A stretch of DNA of 15,789 nt, from assembly GCA_002299465.1 (NCBI GenBank), contig DBNX01000032.1, positions 1 through 15,789 on the forward strand. The letters run 5' to 3'. Source of the DNA: Patescibacteria group bacterium UBA661 (lineage in GTDB: Bacteria > Patescibacteriota > Minisyncoccia > Phycocordibacterales > UBA918). Below, piece after piece: positions 4,747 to 13,503 of the stretch. The notes under the pieces were generated by a model. That model made no database searches and had not been told where the DNA came from. It worked only from the letters and a program-made list of their open reading frames with translations. The position numbers were made by a program, and so were the translations under genes. Position 1 is the stretch's first letter. Each line of letters begins with the position of its first letter.

Positions 4747-7411
4747 GGCGTGTCAGCGCGGCACGTAGATATTGCCCAGTGTATGATTTGTCATTTTCTG
4801 CTACTTCCTCGGGAGTACCTTTGGCGACAACGCGCCCACCCCCCGCACCACCCTCTGGACCAATATCAATTATGTAATCCGCGCATTTAATCAAATCTAA
4901 ATTGTGTTCAATCACCATAACGGTGTTACCCCTATCCACCAACTGCTGCAAAATCTCAATCAACTTCTTTACATCCTCATAATGCAGACCGATGGTCGGC
5001 TCATCAAGCAAATAAATTGTTTTTTGGGTGTGTGGTTTGTAAAGTTCGGAAGCAATTTTCACCCGCTGCGCTTCTCCACCCGAGAGCGTGGTGGCACTTT
5101 GTCCTAATTCTAGATAACTTAACCCTACGTCTAAAAGCGTTTTTAATCTTTCCTCAATCGCTGGCACATCGCTAAAAAATTGGTACGCCTCTTCGATTGT
5201 CATTTGCAAAACTTCGTGGATATTCTTTTTACGGTAAGTAACCTCCAAAGTTTCTTTGGTAAATCTTTTGCCGTCACAAATATCACAAGTCACATAGACT
5301 GTCGGCAAAAAATGCATTTCCACCGCGATCTCGCCATTACCCTGACACGCTTCACACCGCCCCCCTTTAACATTGAAACTAAAGCGTCCCGGCTTCCAAC
5401 CCCGCGCCCGAGCTTCACCAGTAGCTGCGAATAAATCACGAATATGCCCAAATGCTCCTGTGTAAGTAGCGGGATTACTACGTGGCGTTCGACCAATGGG
5501 CGATTGGTCGATTAAACAAGACCGTCCCAAGTATTCAGTTCCAGTAAAAGTTGTACAGTTGTAAGTGTGCGGAGTGCGGTAGCGTTTTTCCAGACGAGAT
5601 TTCAAGTTTTTATCAATAATTTGATACATCAGAGTTGACTTTCCCGACCCCGATACTCCTGTCACACAAATCAATCGACCGAGCGGGATATCGATATTAA
5701 GATTGGTGATGTTGAAAGCCTTACCGCCGCGAATCTTGATAGATCCTTTTTCACCCGTGCGCCTTGGTGGCACCGCGATTGCTTTAGTTCCTCGCAGATA
5801 ATCGAGAGTTACCGACCCTGATTCATTTTTGGGATTAGCCAATAATTTTTGTAAATAATCTGACACAATCACTTCACCCCCATGCACCCCCGCCCCCGGT
5901 CCAATGTCAATCAAATAGTCAGAAGTGAGAATTGTATCTTCGTCGTGCTCAACCACAATGATGGTATTGCCCAGATCTCGCAAATCAGTAAGGGTTTTGA
6001 TGAGGCGATCATTATCACGTTGATGCAAGCCAATTGTTGGCTCGTCTAAAACATAGAGAGCTCCCACCAAACCCGAACCGAGTTGTGAAGCTAGACGAAT
6101 TCGTTGTGCTTCGCCGCCCGAAAGAGTGTTGGCGCGGCGATTCAAAGTCAGATATTCAATCCCGACATTTTTCATAAAATCAAGACGTTCGATGATTTCC
6201 CGCAAGGCCGGCCAAGCAATGTCTTGTTGTTTTTTTGACAATTTAAGACTAGCAATAAAAGTCGCCGCTTCCGTCACTGTCATCTCTGTAAAATCCACAA
6301 TGTTTATGCCTAGATTTTTTACACCATCGCCGCCTAGGTACACACGCATCGCCTCTTTACGCAACCGCGCTCCTTTACAAGTCGGACATTCATCGGACTG
6401 AAAAATGCCGACCACTCCTAGACCGTTACACTCCGGACAAGCCCCGTAAGGTGAGTTGAAAGAAAAAAGTCGCGGCTCCACTTCCGGAAAAGACGAGCCG
6501 TCAATCGGACAAATAAACTTAGCAGAAAGAGTTCTGACGCTATTGTCTGGGCTTTCAATTTTTACTAGACCATTAGCTTCATGCAGGGCGATTTCTACCG
6601 CTTCCGACAGACGTTCTCGAGAACCTTTCGGATCATCAGTAAATTCACTCACATAAATCTCATCAATCAAAACATCAATATCGTGACGTTTGGTTTTGGT
6701 GAGGATAATTTTTTCACGCAGTTGTTTTGTCTCGCCGTCAATTTTTACAGTTTCAAAACCCTTACCCAACAAATCGTAAAGAAGTTGGTAATACTCACCT
6801 TTTCTACCCACCACCACCGGTGCAAAGATAGCCACCCGACCCTTTGAGACTTCAATGCCAAGCACTTTTTGGGTTTGTTTTTTTGTAGCTTCTTTAACCT
6901 CACGTTGCTCAATCGAGTTAAGGATCAAATTAAGAATCTCATCTTGGGACATTTTCTGAATCGGCACATCCACATCAAGACAATACGGTTGTCCAACTCG
7001 AGCGTAAAGTATACGCAAGTAGTCATAGATTTCGGTAATAGTAGCTACGGTCGAGCGCGGGTTGCGGGAAGCTGATTTTTGATCAATTGAAATAGCTGGT
7101 GACAAGCCAGTAATTTCGTCTACATCTGGTTTCTGTAATTTGTTTAAAAACTGTCGAGCATAGGGCGACAGCGATTCAACATAACGTCGTTGTCCTTCAG
7201 CAAAAATCGTATCAAACGCCAACGAAGATTTCCCCGAGCCCGATGGTCCAGTAATAGCAATCAGCGCCCCGCGCGGCATTTCTACGTCAATATTTTTTAG
7301 ATTGTGGGTTCTCGCGCCCCGAATAACAATTTTGCCAGAAGCCGTTGGTGTAGTGTCTGATTGCCAAGTCGTCTTGGTTTCACTGTTTTGTTTGGCTGAT
7401 TTTTTTATCAT
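4718..7411 (-). CDS. uvrA: Excinuclease ABC subunit A, 897 aa
   Basis: UvrA is the damage-scanning ATPase that delivers UvrB to lesions. Two ABC-type ATPase halves are visible: Walker A GPSGSGKS (55-62) and GVSGSGKS, and two LSGGEAQR signatures each followed by LDEPTIGLH. A UvrB-binding insert lies at about 150-255. The first zinc module has Cys301, then Asp304 where a second cysteine is usual, then Cys325 and Cys328. The second (GRCEAC...CDIC) is intact. From GLGV (331-334) to the next CPTC (342-345) there are only about 8 residues, where E. coli UvrA has roughly 110, so that segment is missing; an N-terminal extension of about 25 residues and other small insertions bring total length near normal. 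ATG 7411 follows a strong promoter. Its 3' end overlaps uvrC by 29 nt. Confidence 0.97.
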   Translation of the reverse strand: MIKKSAKQNSETKTTWQSDTTPTASGKIVIRGARTHNLKNIDVEMPRGALIAITGPSGSGKSSLAFDTIFAEGQRRYVESLSPYARQFLNKLQKPDVDEITGLSPAISIDQKSASRNPRSTVATITEIYDYLRILYARVGQPYCLDVDVPIQKMSQDEILNLILNSIEQREVKEATKKQTQKVLGIEVSKGRVAIFAPVVVGRKGEYYQLLYDLLGKGFETVKIDGETKQLREKIILTKTKRHDIDVLIDEIYVSEFTDDPKGSRERLSEAVEIALHEANGLVKIESPDNSVRTLSAKFICPIDGSSFPEVEPRLFSFNSPYGACPECNGLGVVGIFQSDECPTCKGARLRKEAMRVYLGGDGVKNLGINIVDFTEMTVTEAATFIASLKLSKKQQDIAWPALREIIERLDFMKNVGIEYLTLNRRANTLSGGEAQRIRLASQLGSGLVGALYVLDEPTIGLHQRDNDRLIKTLTDLRDLGNTIIVVEHDEDTILTSDYLIDIGPGAGVHGGEVIVSDYLQKLLANPKNESGSVTLDYLRGTKAIAVPPRRTGEKGSIKIRGGKAFNITNLNIDIPLGRLICVTGVSGSGKSTLMYQIIDKNLKSRLEKRYRTPHTYNCTTFTGTEYLGRSCLIDQSPIGRTPRSNPATYTGAFGHIRDLFAATGEARARGWKPGRFSFNVKGGRCEACQGNGEIAVEMHFLPTVYVTCDICDGKRFTKETLEVTYRKKNIHEVLQMTIEEAYQFFSDVPAIEERLKTLLDVGLSYLELGQSATTLSGGEAQRVKIASELYKPHTQKTIYLLDEPTIGLHYEDVKKLIEILQQLVDRGNTVMVIEHNLDLIKCADYIIDIGPEGGAGGGRVVAKGTPEEVAENDKSYTGQYLRAALTRHGKVRFPKT

Positions 7412-7423
7412 AGATAACTGCCT

Positions 7424-7452
7424 AGTATAATGATTTTATGGCAAACTGCCAA
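7424..7452 (-). promoter_or_regulatory. Promoter of uvrA-uvrC-ddl with a palindrome over the -35 box
   Basis: TTGGCA (7447-7452) and TATACT (7424-7429) are separated by 17 nt on the - strand, an excellent sigma-70-type promoter. The -10 box is 12 nt before the uvrA ATG, so the 5' leader would be only about 5 nt. The palindrome TGGCA-AAC-TGCCA (7439-7451) covers most of the -35 box and could be an operator. It does not match the E. coli or Gram-positive LexA box. The opposite strand also reads TATAAT (7426-7431), but no -35 box sits at the right distance for a divergent promoter. Confidence 0.65.
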
Positions 7453-7503
7453 ATTGACTTTTTACACCCACCATCCAGCCACCTTGCGCACTTTCCTAGG
7501 ATT

Positions 7504-7520
7504 AACCCTGGGGAAGGGTT
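7504..7520. other. Small hairpin between the histidine kinase gene and uvrA
   Basis: AACCCT (7504-7509) pairs with AGGGTT (7515-7520) around a GGGGA loop. It lies 14 nt past the stop codon of the kinase gene, but no T-tract follows on the - strand, so it is not a convincing intrinsic terminator. It could be a weak 3'-end structure. Confidence 0.4.
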
Positions 7521-7533
7521 GGCGGGTGATTTT

Positions 7534-8862
7534 TCACTTTGGTCCGCTTTTAGGCAAGGCCACTCGCACGTGCGTCCCAATCCCTTGAATTGATTCTAGA
7601 GACACTGTACCACCCAATTGTTCCACCAGTCTTTTGGTAACCCACATACCCAAGCCCGACCCCGTCACCGTGTTGCTTTGTGTTGCTGTTCCCACCCGCA
7701 CAAAGGGGGCGAACAGTTTTTTCTGATCCTCGGCGCTGATACCTACCCCCGTGTCAGAGACCGCGATGACAACAGCGCCAAAACTTTCTTTCACCGAAAC
7801 AGTAATCGTTCCTTTTTCGGTATATTTTATGGCGTTAGAAATTAAATTGGTAATGACTTGACTGAGGCGTTTTGAGTCAGATTTGATATTTATGGATTTT
7901 CCTTGCCAATCAGTTCTAATCTCCAAACCCTGCTTCTTAGCCAACGGCAAGGAACTCTCCACTACCCCATCCAACAATTCCATTAAGTTTAAATCCGCCA
8001 GCGTCACAGACAGTTTTCCCGATTGAATGCGTGCCACTTCCAAAAGATCATTTATCAAAACAATCAGCCGGGCTGCTGAGTCTTTTGTTCTGGTGGCAAA
8101 AGTACGTTCGGTTTCTCCGATGTTTGGCGATTCTTCAATCAAGCTCGCGTAACCCCGCAAGGCGGTTAGGGGTGCTCTTAACTCGTGCACCATACTATTC
8201 ATAAACGTATCGTGTTCTTGCCTCTTTGCTACTTCCGCTGCATACAAAGTTGCAAAATTCTTTTGTCTAGCTACCCAGTAAGCCAACAGTATCAGGAATA
8301 GGTAAATTATAATCAGCGTAAATTGCAGACGCATTTCTCTGACGGCAAATAATTCGTAGTAATCAGTAAAATCATGCTCCGAAAAAATAAAAGCTGAGGA
8401 TCCGTCCGGTAAAACGATACTCCGAAAGGATTGTTCTTTATTAACGCCAAAACTGTGGTAAGGAAAAGTGTAACTAACACCAGGAGTCATTTTTGACATT
8501 ATAAAAGGTTGCGTCTGCGTGATTACCCGACCGACTTCCCCACCCAACGCATCGTAAGTGACTGTAAAAACGCCATTATTTTCAGACACAATTTGAAGCT
8601 CACGTAAGTCTGTTTGGTTATCGGCTAAAATTTTAAAAAATTGTTCAGGCGCACTTTGGGTTTCGATGAGGGCGGCGACCGCGGTGTGAACAACTGATAC
8701 TTTTTGTCTCAGTACTGAAGCAAGATTGGCCTCGCGGATATTTGCCTCGACTGTATACAAGTAAACGAAAAAAGCTGGAAAAATTACCAGCAAAAAAACA
8801 ATAATCCAAAACCGACTGTCGGTGGTTACGACTTGCCAACCTTGTTTAATTAATGCTCTCAT
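7534..8862 (-). CDS. Membrane sensor histidine kinase, 442 aa
   Basis: This is a two-component sensor kinase. A membrane span (about residues 18-36), an extracytoplasmic sensor region (37-178) with no named fold that I recognise, and a second span (180-198) precede the kinase core. The phosphoacceptor His226 is in MVHELRAPLT; the ATP-binding domain shows the N box (Asn339, Asn343), G1 DTGVGIS, F box LFAPFV and G2 GSGLGM. The frame is open back to 8922, inside the upstream gene, but ATG 8862 starts 7 nt after that gene's stop and puts the first span at a normal distance, so I prefer it. It is very probably cotranscribed with the surface-protein gene. No response regulator is in the window, so it is an orphan here. 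Possible role: sensing envelope or surface state together with its neighbour. Confidence 0.9.
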   Translation of the reverse strand: MRALIKQGWQVVTTDSRFWIIVFLLVIFPAFFVYLYTVEANIREANLASVLRQKVSVVHTAVAALIETQSAPEQFFKILADNQTDLRELQIVSENNGVFTVTYDALGGEVGRVITQTQPFIMSKMTPGVSYTFPYHSFGVNKEQSFRSIVLPDGSSAFIFSEHDFTDYYELFAVREMRLQFTLIIIYLFLILLAYWVARQKNFATLYAAEVAKRQEHDTFMNSMVHELRAPLTALRGYASLIEESPNIGETERTFATRTKDSAARLIVLINDLLEVARIQSGKLSVTLADLNLMELLDGVVESSLPLAKKQGLEIRTDWQGKSINIKSDSKRLSQVITNLISNAIKYTEKGTITVSVKESFGAVVIAVSDTGVGISAEDQKKLFAPFVRVGTATQSNTVTGSGLGMWVTKRLVEQLGGTVSLESIQGIGTHVRVALPKSGPK

Positions 8863-8869
8863 ACCAACT

Positions 8870-11362
8870 TTAAGACTTAGGCAAAATTTCGTCTGGTCTC
8901 GGTCTTCGACTCGTGTAACCAAGCATCAGCAAAATTAAACCAAACGACACTACCCCTAAGGCCGCCGCCAAATTATACGGAGCACTGATAGTGGTTGGTC
9001 CGGTCGCGGTAATTATTTCGGCATTGTTATCCTCACCCACATAAGTGAAGGCCTCAGCGGTCTTCACAAAACTAAAGGCGGTGCTTCTCACCACAATCTG
9101 ACCGCGGTTGTCAGTGAGGGCCGCATAAACTGTATGTTCGCCATCTGCTAATTCTTTTTCTAAGGTGTAAGAAAAACTGCCATCATCATTCGTTCTGACG
9201 GTTACCACTATAGGTTCGCTAAAAATGAATAGCGTTACAAAACTATTTGGCAAACCAAAGCCGGTGATATGAGATTGGACAATCGGTACTTCCGAATCAG
9301 CTTCGTGCAACAACAACGGTGCAACTGAACTAATGGAAAGAATAGTATCATCAACATATTCTACGGCCTGAGGTTCGTTAAATCTGATAATCGCTTCCGG
9401 GGAAGCATCGAGCGGATTAAAGCCACCCATCACTTCAATCCCATCGGTAACTCCATCGTTGTCAGTGTCAGGATTTGTTGGGTCGGTTTCATAGAGTACA
9501 GCTTCATCATTATCTGAGATGCCATCATTGTCACTATCTCTTAAACCAGCTTCGCCCGTGCGTTCCCGTCTTAATTCTTGCACTTGTTTAATTCGCTCTT
9601 GCACAACTATAATCTGTTCCCGCAGCGACCGCTCTAAGGTGTAGACATCGTAATCGGTTTCTGGGTCTTTGGCATCTTCAGCTAAAATTGCGTAGATTTT
9701 TTCATCAATCGCTACCTCTGCCAATCTAAGTAGCATTGGATCCTGTGATTGCCGAGCCGTGGCATATCTAGACAACAAATCATTTAACCCCTCACGGTGT
9801 TGAAGCAGGACACGTTCTGGAATTGCTTGTTTGGCAATGCCGGGTTCTTCGTCTGTACCAGACTGGTCGGACTCGGCAGTTGCCGGAGTACGTTCTTCCG
9901 CTTTCGCTGGAATTAGAGAACGTTCTGTCACCCTGGTTTCTTCCGCTTCTTCAATAATTACCTGATTGGGTATTCGGGTGGTTTGTCTGGGTTCAATGAC
10001 AAAATCAATTTCCACGCTTTGTTTTAATTGGCGTTCTGAATAAGCGTGCGCTACTAGTTTGTACCTACCCACCGGCAATGAACTGGCGTCTAGCCAATAA
10101 AGCCAGTTTTCTGAAGTCCTGACCGCCCGCCCTAAAAATTGGGGCATCGTGGCGTTCTGGCGACGCGCGTAAACTTCAATCACATCATAACGGTTGGTTG
10201 ATTCAATTAAAAGACGATACTGTTGTGGCAATACTCCGGCACTCAAAGACAATTTTAAGCGTTCATCAACTAATTCTTCTGGTTCGGGAGTTGGTCTATC
10301 TGGCAAGGGCGGTACTACTACCTCTTCTGGTTTTTCAGTAATGGTGGCTGGCGGCTGAGCGGAAATTGGGGTTGGTTGCTGGTTTGGTGAAGTTGTGCTA
10401 AGAGAATCTGGTTTTGGACTTGGGGCTGGTGGGTTTGTGACGTTGGTCGTGGTGGCGTTTGGCGAAGGGTTTTGACTAGGTGAGGTACCACTTTGCAAAC
10501 CGCCATCTATAACAGGTAGAGGTACAGTAAAAACTGTACCCAGATACTCAGATCGCAACGTCTCCGTTAAACCCACTACCTTTACTAGCACCTGATAACT
10601 ACCCGGACTTAGAGTACTCGTCGGTAATAAAAACGTGTGCATTCCGTCACCACTTATATGTAGAGGTTCAAGATTAATAACCTGACCAGTCGTCAGTGAA
10701 CGCAACTTAGTCTTTTGTGTAGAGTAATTTAGTATCCGAATTACTAACTCTGTATCACGATTTGACTCAATCGCTGGCAAAGGAAAAAACTCAACGGCTA
10801 TTGGCGCCGGTGGGTTAGACGGCGGATTTACCAACCCCGGAGTAGTTGTGCCAGATTTATCATCGTCATCATCGGGACAAACAAAACCAGTATTGGTTAA
10901 ACCACCAACCGAACAATGCACCGAAGCCAACATTGACCTATCCGGATGTGCTAACTGTGCACTTACCAACAACGCCGAGAATAAACCCGACACAATGAAA
11001 AAGTACCCAAAACCATACGCGACACGACCAGCGACCAGGGGAGCATTTTTCTGGTACCAATCTTGATATAAAGCTAATTTTTCTTGCAAGCGCAGACTCG
11101 GCGCACCTTGAATCAGGGTGACTGTGTCTTCTTCTGTTGCTTCTTTTAACTTTGCCAACTTAGCTTTAACAGACAACACCGAGCGGCTAGTCACTTTGGC
11201 AGGACTGGATTTTCTAATAGCTTTAGAAGTTGCTACTGGAGTTTTTTTATCAGGGATTGCTTTAGCTTTAGGCAAAACAACTCCCTTCCCCGCTGTCGGG
11301 ATTTTTTTTCTACTAACACGCTTCTCTGAGGCGAGTTTTTTTACACCCTCTTCTAAATTCAT
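8870..11362 (-). CDS. Large surface protein, two membrane spans, TSP3-type and Ig-like domains, 830 aa
   Basis: The protein starts with a Lys/Ala-rich cytoplasmic region (1-110) and a first membrane span (about 113-136). The outer part has Cys150 and Cys162, a five-Asp run (164-168), beta-rich Ig-like modules (about 185-285 and 370-457), Pro/Thr/Asn-rich linkers (290-362), an acidic stretch (470-510) and a helical, probably coiled-coil region (515-602). Next come a TSP3-like calcium-binding segment (609-650, with DSDNDG and DTDNDG loops) and an Ig-like domain (695-766). A second span (797-816) and an Arg-rich tail close it. Both termini are therefore cytoplasmic, with a long external loop. 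The ATG follows a -10 box by 9 nt, implying a leaderless mRNA. The histidine kinase gene follows 7 nt later. I do not know its function; adhesion, a structural surface role or a sensing partner of the kinase would fit. Confidence 0.85.
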   Translation of the reverse strand: MNLEEGVKKLASEKRVSRKKIPTAGKGVVLPKAKAIPDKKTPVATSKAIRKSSPAKVTSRSVLSVKAKLAKLKEATEEDTVTLIQGAPSLRLQEKLALYQDWYQKNAPLVAGRVAYGFGYFFIVSGLFSALLVSAQLAHPDRSMLASVHCSVGGLTNTGFVCPDDDDDKSGTTTPGLVNPPSNPPAPIAVEFFPLPAIESNRDTELVIRILNYSTQKTKLRSLTTGQVINLEPLHISGDGMHTFLLPTSTLSPGSYQVLVKVVGLTETLRSEYLGTVFTVPLPVIDGGLQSGTSPSQNPSPNATTTNVTNPPAPSPKPDSLSTTSPNQQPTPISAQPPATITEKPEEVVVPPLPDRPTPEPEELVDERLKLSLSAGVLPQQYRLLIESTNRYDVIEVYARRQNATMPQFLGRAVRTSENWLYWLDASSLPVGRYKLVAHAYSERQLKQSVEIDFVIEPRQTTRIPNQVIIEEAEETRVTERSLIPAKAEERTPATAESDQSGTDEEPGIAKQAIPERVLLQHREGLNDLLSRYATARQSQDPMLLRLAEVAIDEKIYAILAEDAKDPETDYDVYTLERSLREQIIVVQERIKQVQELRRERTGEAGLRDSDNDGISDNDEAVLYETDPTNPDTDNDGVTDGIEVMGGFNPLDASPEAIIRFNEPQAVEYVDDTILSISSVAPLLLHEADSEVPIVQSHITGFGLPNSFVTLFIFSEPIVVTVRTNDDGSFSYTLEKELADGEHTVYAALTDNRGQIVVRSTAFSFVKTAEAFTYVGEDNNAEIITATGPTTISAPYNLAAALGVVSFGLILLMLGYTSRRPRPDEILPKS

Positions 11363-11371
11363 ACTAGCTAC

Positions 11372-11398
11372 AGTATAGCTTGTTAAATTTAATTTAAC
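11372..11398 (-). promoter_or_regulatory. Promoter of the surface-protein/kinase operon with an AT-rich palindrome in place of -35
   Basis: TATACT (11372-11377, - strand) ends 9 nt before the surface-protein ATG. No good -35 hexamer is present. Instead a perfect palindrome GTTAAAT-TAA-ATTTAAC (11382-11398) sits 4 nt upstream of the -10 box, where an activator or repressor could bind. The same palindrome could also act as the 3'-end hairpin of uvrB (stop 11408-11410), but no T-tract follows it. Confidence 0.5.
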
Positions 11399-11407
11399 GG
11401 CAAGTTA

Positions 11408-13459
11408 TTAACGGCGCTTGGGAAAAATCTTATTTTTACCCTTTTGTCCACCCTCCAAGTAAAGAATTTCGTCTCTAATGATGGCAGCTGTTTCAAAATC
11501 AAGAATCGCCACTGCTTCTGCCATTTGTTGGCGTTTTTCTTTGAGGACTTTTTTAGGATTGGCGGCGTAAAGGGCGGCATCAACTTTAAGAAGTGAATCA
11601 ACCGTCTCATCATGCTGGGTTCGCAGTTGATCAGCAATTGATTTGACTGCTTTAGTGATGGTGGTCGGTGTGATTTTGTGGGTTTGGTTGTAGGCAAGTT
11701 GTAGCTCGCGGCGGCGATTGGTTTCGTTAATCGCGTAGGTAAGCGCCTTCGTCATCGCATCTGCATACAAAATTACCCGCCCGTTGACATTACGTGCGGC
11801 TCGTCCAATTGTTTGAATAAGCGCCGTCTCGCTTCGCAAAAAACCCTCCTTATCGGCATCCAGAATGGCCACCAACTCAACTTCCGGTAAATCAAGACCT
11901 TCCCGCAACAAGTTAACTCCAACCAAACAGTCAAACTTTCCTTTGCGAAAATCCGTCAAAATCTCAATGCGTTCTAGGGTCTCTACGTCTGAGTGAATAT
12001 ACTTACTCTTAAGACCGCGCTCTGCCAGAAAATCAGTTAAATCTTCTGCCATTTTTTTGGTTAGAGTGGTGGTGAGTACGCGCGCCCCGCGACTAACAAC
12101 TTTTTCTGATTCAGCAATAAAATCTTTAATTTGTCCGGGGTAAGTAGCTTTGCTAGTCACTGGCCGCACGATAATTTCTGGATCAACCAATCCGGTCGGG
12201 CGAATTATTTGCTCAACCATTGGCACACTAAGTGTCTTTGCTTTTTCATACTCATATTTGCCGGGAGTAGCTGAGGTGTAAATACATTGTCCGATTCGCT
12301 CTTCAAACTCGGCGAATTTCAGAGGTCTGTTATCGACCGCACTAGGTAGCCGAAAACCATGTTCGACCAATGTCTCTTTACGCGAACGATCGCCCGCATA
12401 CATACCGTTGAGCTGCGGTAGCGTAACGTGTGATTCATCAATAATCGTCAAAAAATCTGGCGTACCGTCAGCTTTGTGCGGAAAATAAGAAAGCAGTGTG
12501 TACGGCGCTTCCCCGGGCTGACGCCGGTCAAAATGACGCGAGTAATTTTCAATTCCGTTGCAATAACCAACTTCCCGTATTAACGCCAAATCGTGTTCGG
12601 TACGTCGTCTGAGACGTTCCGCTTCAAGCAACTTCCCTTCCTTTTTGAAACGCTCAAGCTGCCTACCCAACTCAAACTTAATCTCTTCGATAGCGACTTT
12701 TCGTTCGGCTTCGGGCGTTACGAAATGTTTAGCCGGAAAAAGAAAAAATGCTTCTGGTTCAGCCATGATTTCTCGCGTAATGGCGTCAATTTTAGTTATT
12801 TTTGTCACCTCGGCACCAGCAAAGCTGAGCCGATAAATAGCCCGTTCGTTGGTGGGCATAATCTCAATTGTGTTACCCACCGCCCGAAACGTACCCGGCG
12901 TCAGATCGGCTGGCGTGCGTTCAAAATACAAATTAACCAGTGTCCGGAGTAACTCCGCCCGACTGGCGCTAAAACCCTGAGTGATTTTGAGATGTTTTTT
13001 CAAGTATTCAGTCGGCGAACCCAGACCATAAATACAAGATACTGAAGCCACGATTATGACATCAGAGCGTGACAACAAGGCCTGGGTGGAAGCGTGTCGC
13101 AGACGATCGATTTCCTCGTTAATCTGGGCTTCTTTTTCAATGTAAGTATCAGAAGTCGGCATATACGCCTCGGGTTGGTAGTAGTCATAATAAGAAACAA
13201 AATAATGTACGGCATTCTCTCCGAAAAAATCTCGATACTCCTGTGCCAACTGAGCCGCCAGTGTCTTGTTATGAGCGATGACTAGTGTCGGTTTTTGAAT
13301 TTGCTCAATCACGTTAGCGGCGGTAAAAGTCTTACCCGAACCAGTCACACCAAGCAACGTCTGGTGTGAGACACCTTTCTTAATACCAGCCACCAAAGTA
13401 GCAATCGCTTTCGGCTGATCGCCAGCCGGCTTCTTGTCGGTAATAATCTTAAATTTCAT
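11408..13459 (-). CDS. uvrB: Excinuclease ABC subunit B, 683 aa
   Basis: UvrB verifies damage with a helicase-like fold and recruits UvrC. Visible in order are the N-terminal GDQP motif, Walker A GVTGSGKT (37-44) and the beta-hairpin region that clamps DNA (YYDYYQPEAYMP, about 90-101). Further on come SVSCIYGLGSP, the DESH box, the motif RPTGLVDPE, helicase motifs HSDVETLER and GVNLLREGLDLPEV, and QTIGRAARN. A C-terminal UVR domain (about 635-670) binds UvrC. Length and motifs are those of a complete, active enzyme, and no domain is missing, unlike its partners UvrA and UvrC. It has its own promoter and a 35-nt stretch between the -10 box and the ATG, without a Shine-Dalgarno site. It precedes the surface-protein gene by 45 nt on the same strand. 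Confidence 0.98.
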   Translation of the reverse strand: MKFKIITDKKPAGDQPKAIATLVAGIKKGVSHQTLLGVTGSGKTFTAANVIEQIQKPTLVIAHNKTLAAQLAQEYRDFFGENAVHYFVSYYDYYQPEAYMPTSDTYIEKEAQINEEIDRLRHASTQALLSRSDVIIVASVSCIYGLGSPTEYLKKHLKITQGFSASRAELLRTLVNLYFERTPADLTPGTFRAVGNTIEIMPTNERAIYRLSFAGAEVTKITKIDAITREIMAEPEAFFLFPAKHFVTPEAERKVAIEEIKFELGRQLERFKKEGKLLEAERLRRRTEHDLALIREVGYCNGIENYSRHFDRRQPGEAPYTLLSYFPHKADGTPDFLTIIDESHVTLPQLNGMYAGDRSRKETLVEHGFRLPSAVDNRPLKFAEFEERIGQCIYTSATPGKYEYEKAKTLSVPMVEQIIRPTGLVDPEIIVRPVTSKATYPGQIKDFIAESEKVVSRGARVLTTTLTKKMAEDLTDFLAERGLKSKYIHSDVETLERIEILTDFRKGKFDCLVGVNLLREGLDLPEVELVAILDADKEGFLRSETALIQTIGRAARNVNGRVILYADAMTKALTYAINETNRRRELQLAYNQTHKITPTTITKAVKSIADQLRTQHDETVDSLLKVDAALYAANPKKVLKEKRQQMAEAVAILDFETAAIIRDEILYLEGGQKGKNKIFPKRR

Positions 13460-13494
13460 TTTTTCTAAAAGCAGGCACTTAAAACACGCACCCT

Positions 13495-13503
13495 ATTATA
13501 GCA
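13495..13503 (-). promoter_or_regulatory. Extended -10 promoter of uvrB
   Basis: The - strand reads TGC-TATAAT (13495-13503), a perfect -10 box with the TGn extension that can replace a -35 element. No good -35 hexamer lies upstream. The ATG at 13459 is 35 nt downstream, giving uvrB a leader of about 28 nt, longer than those of its neighbours. Confidence 0.55.

Noticed and set aside
7439..7451. LexA-type SOS box at the uvrA promoter
   Set aside because: The palindrome TGGCA-AAC-TGCCA matches neither the E. coli (CTGT-N8-ACAG) nor the Gram-positive (GAAC-N4-GTTC) LexA site.
8863..8922. 20-residue N-terminal extension of the histidine kinase
   Set aside because: It overlaps the end of the surface-protein gene; ATG 8862 just after that stop is more likely.
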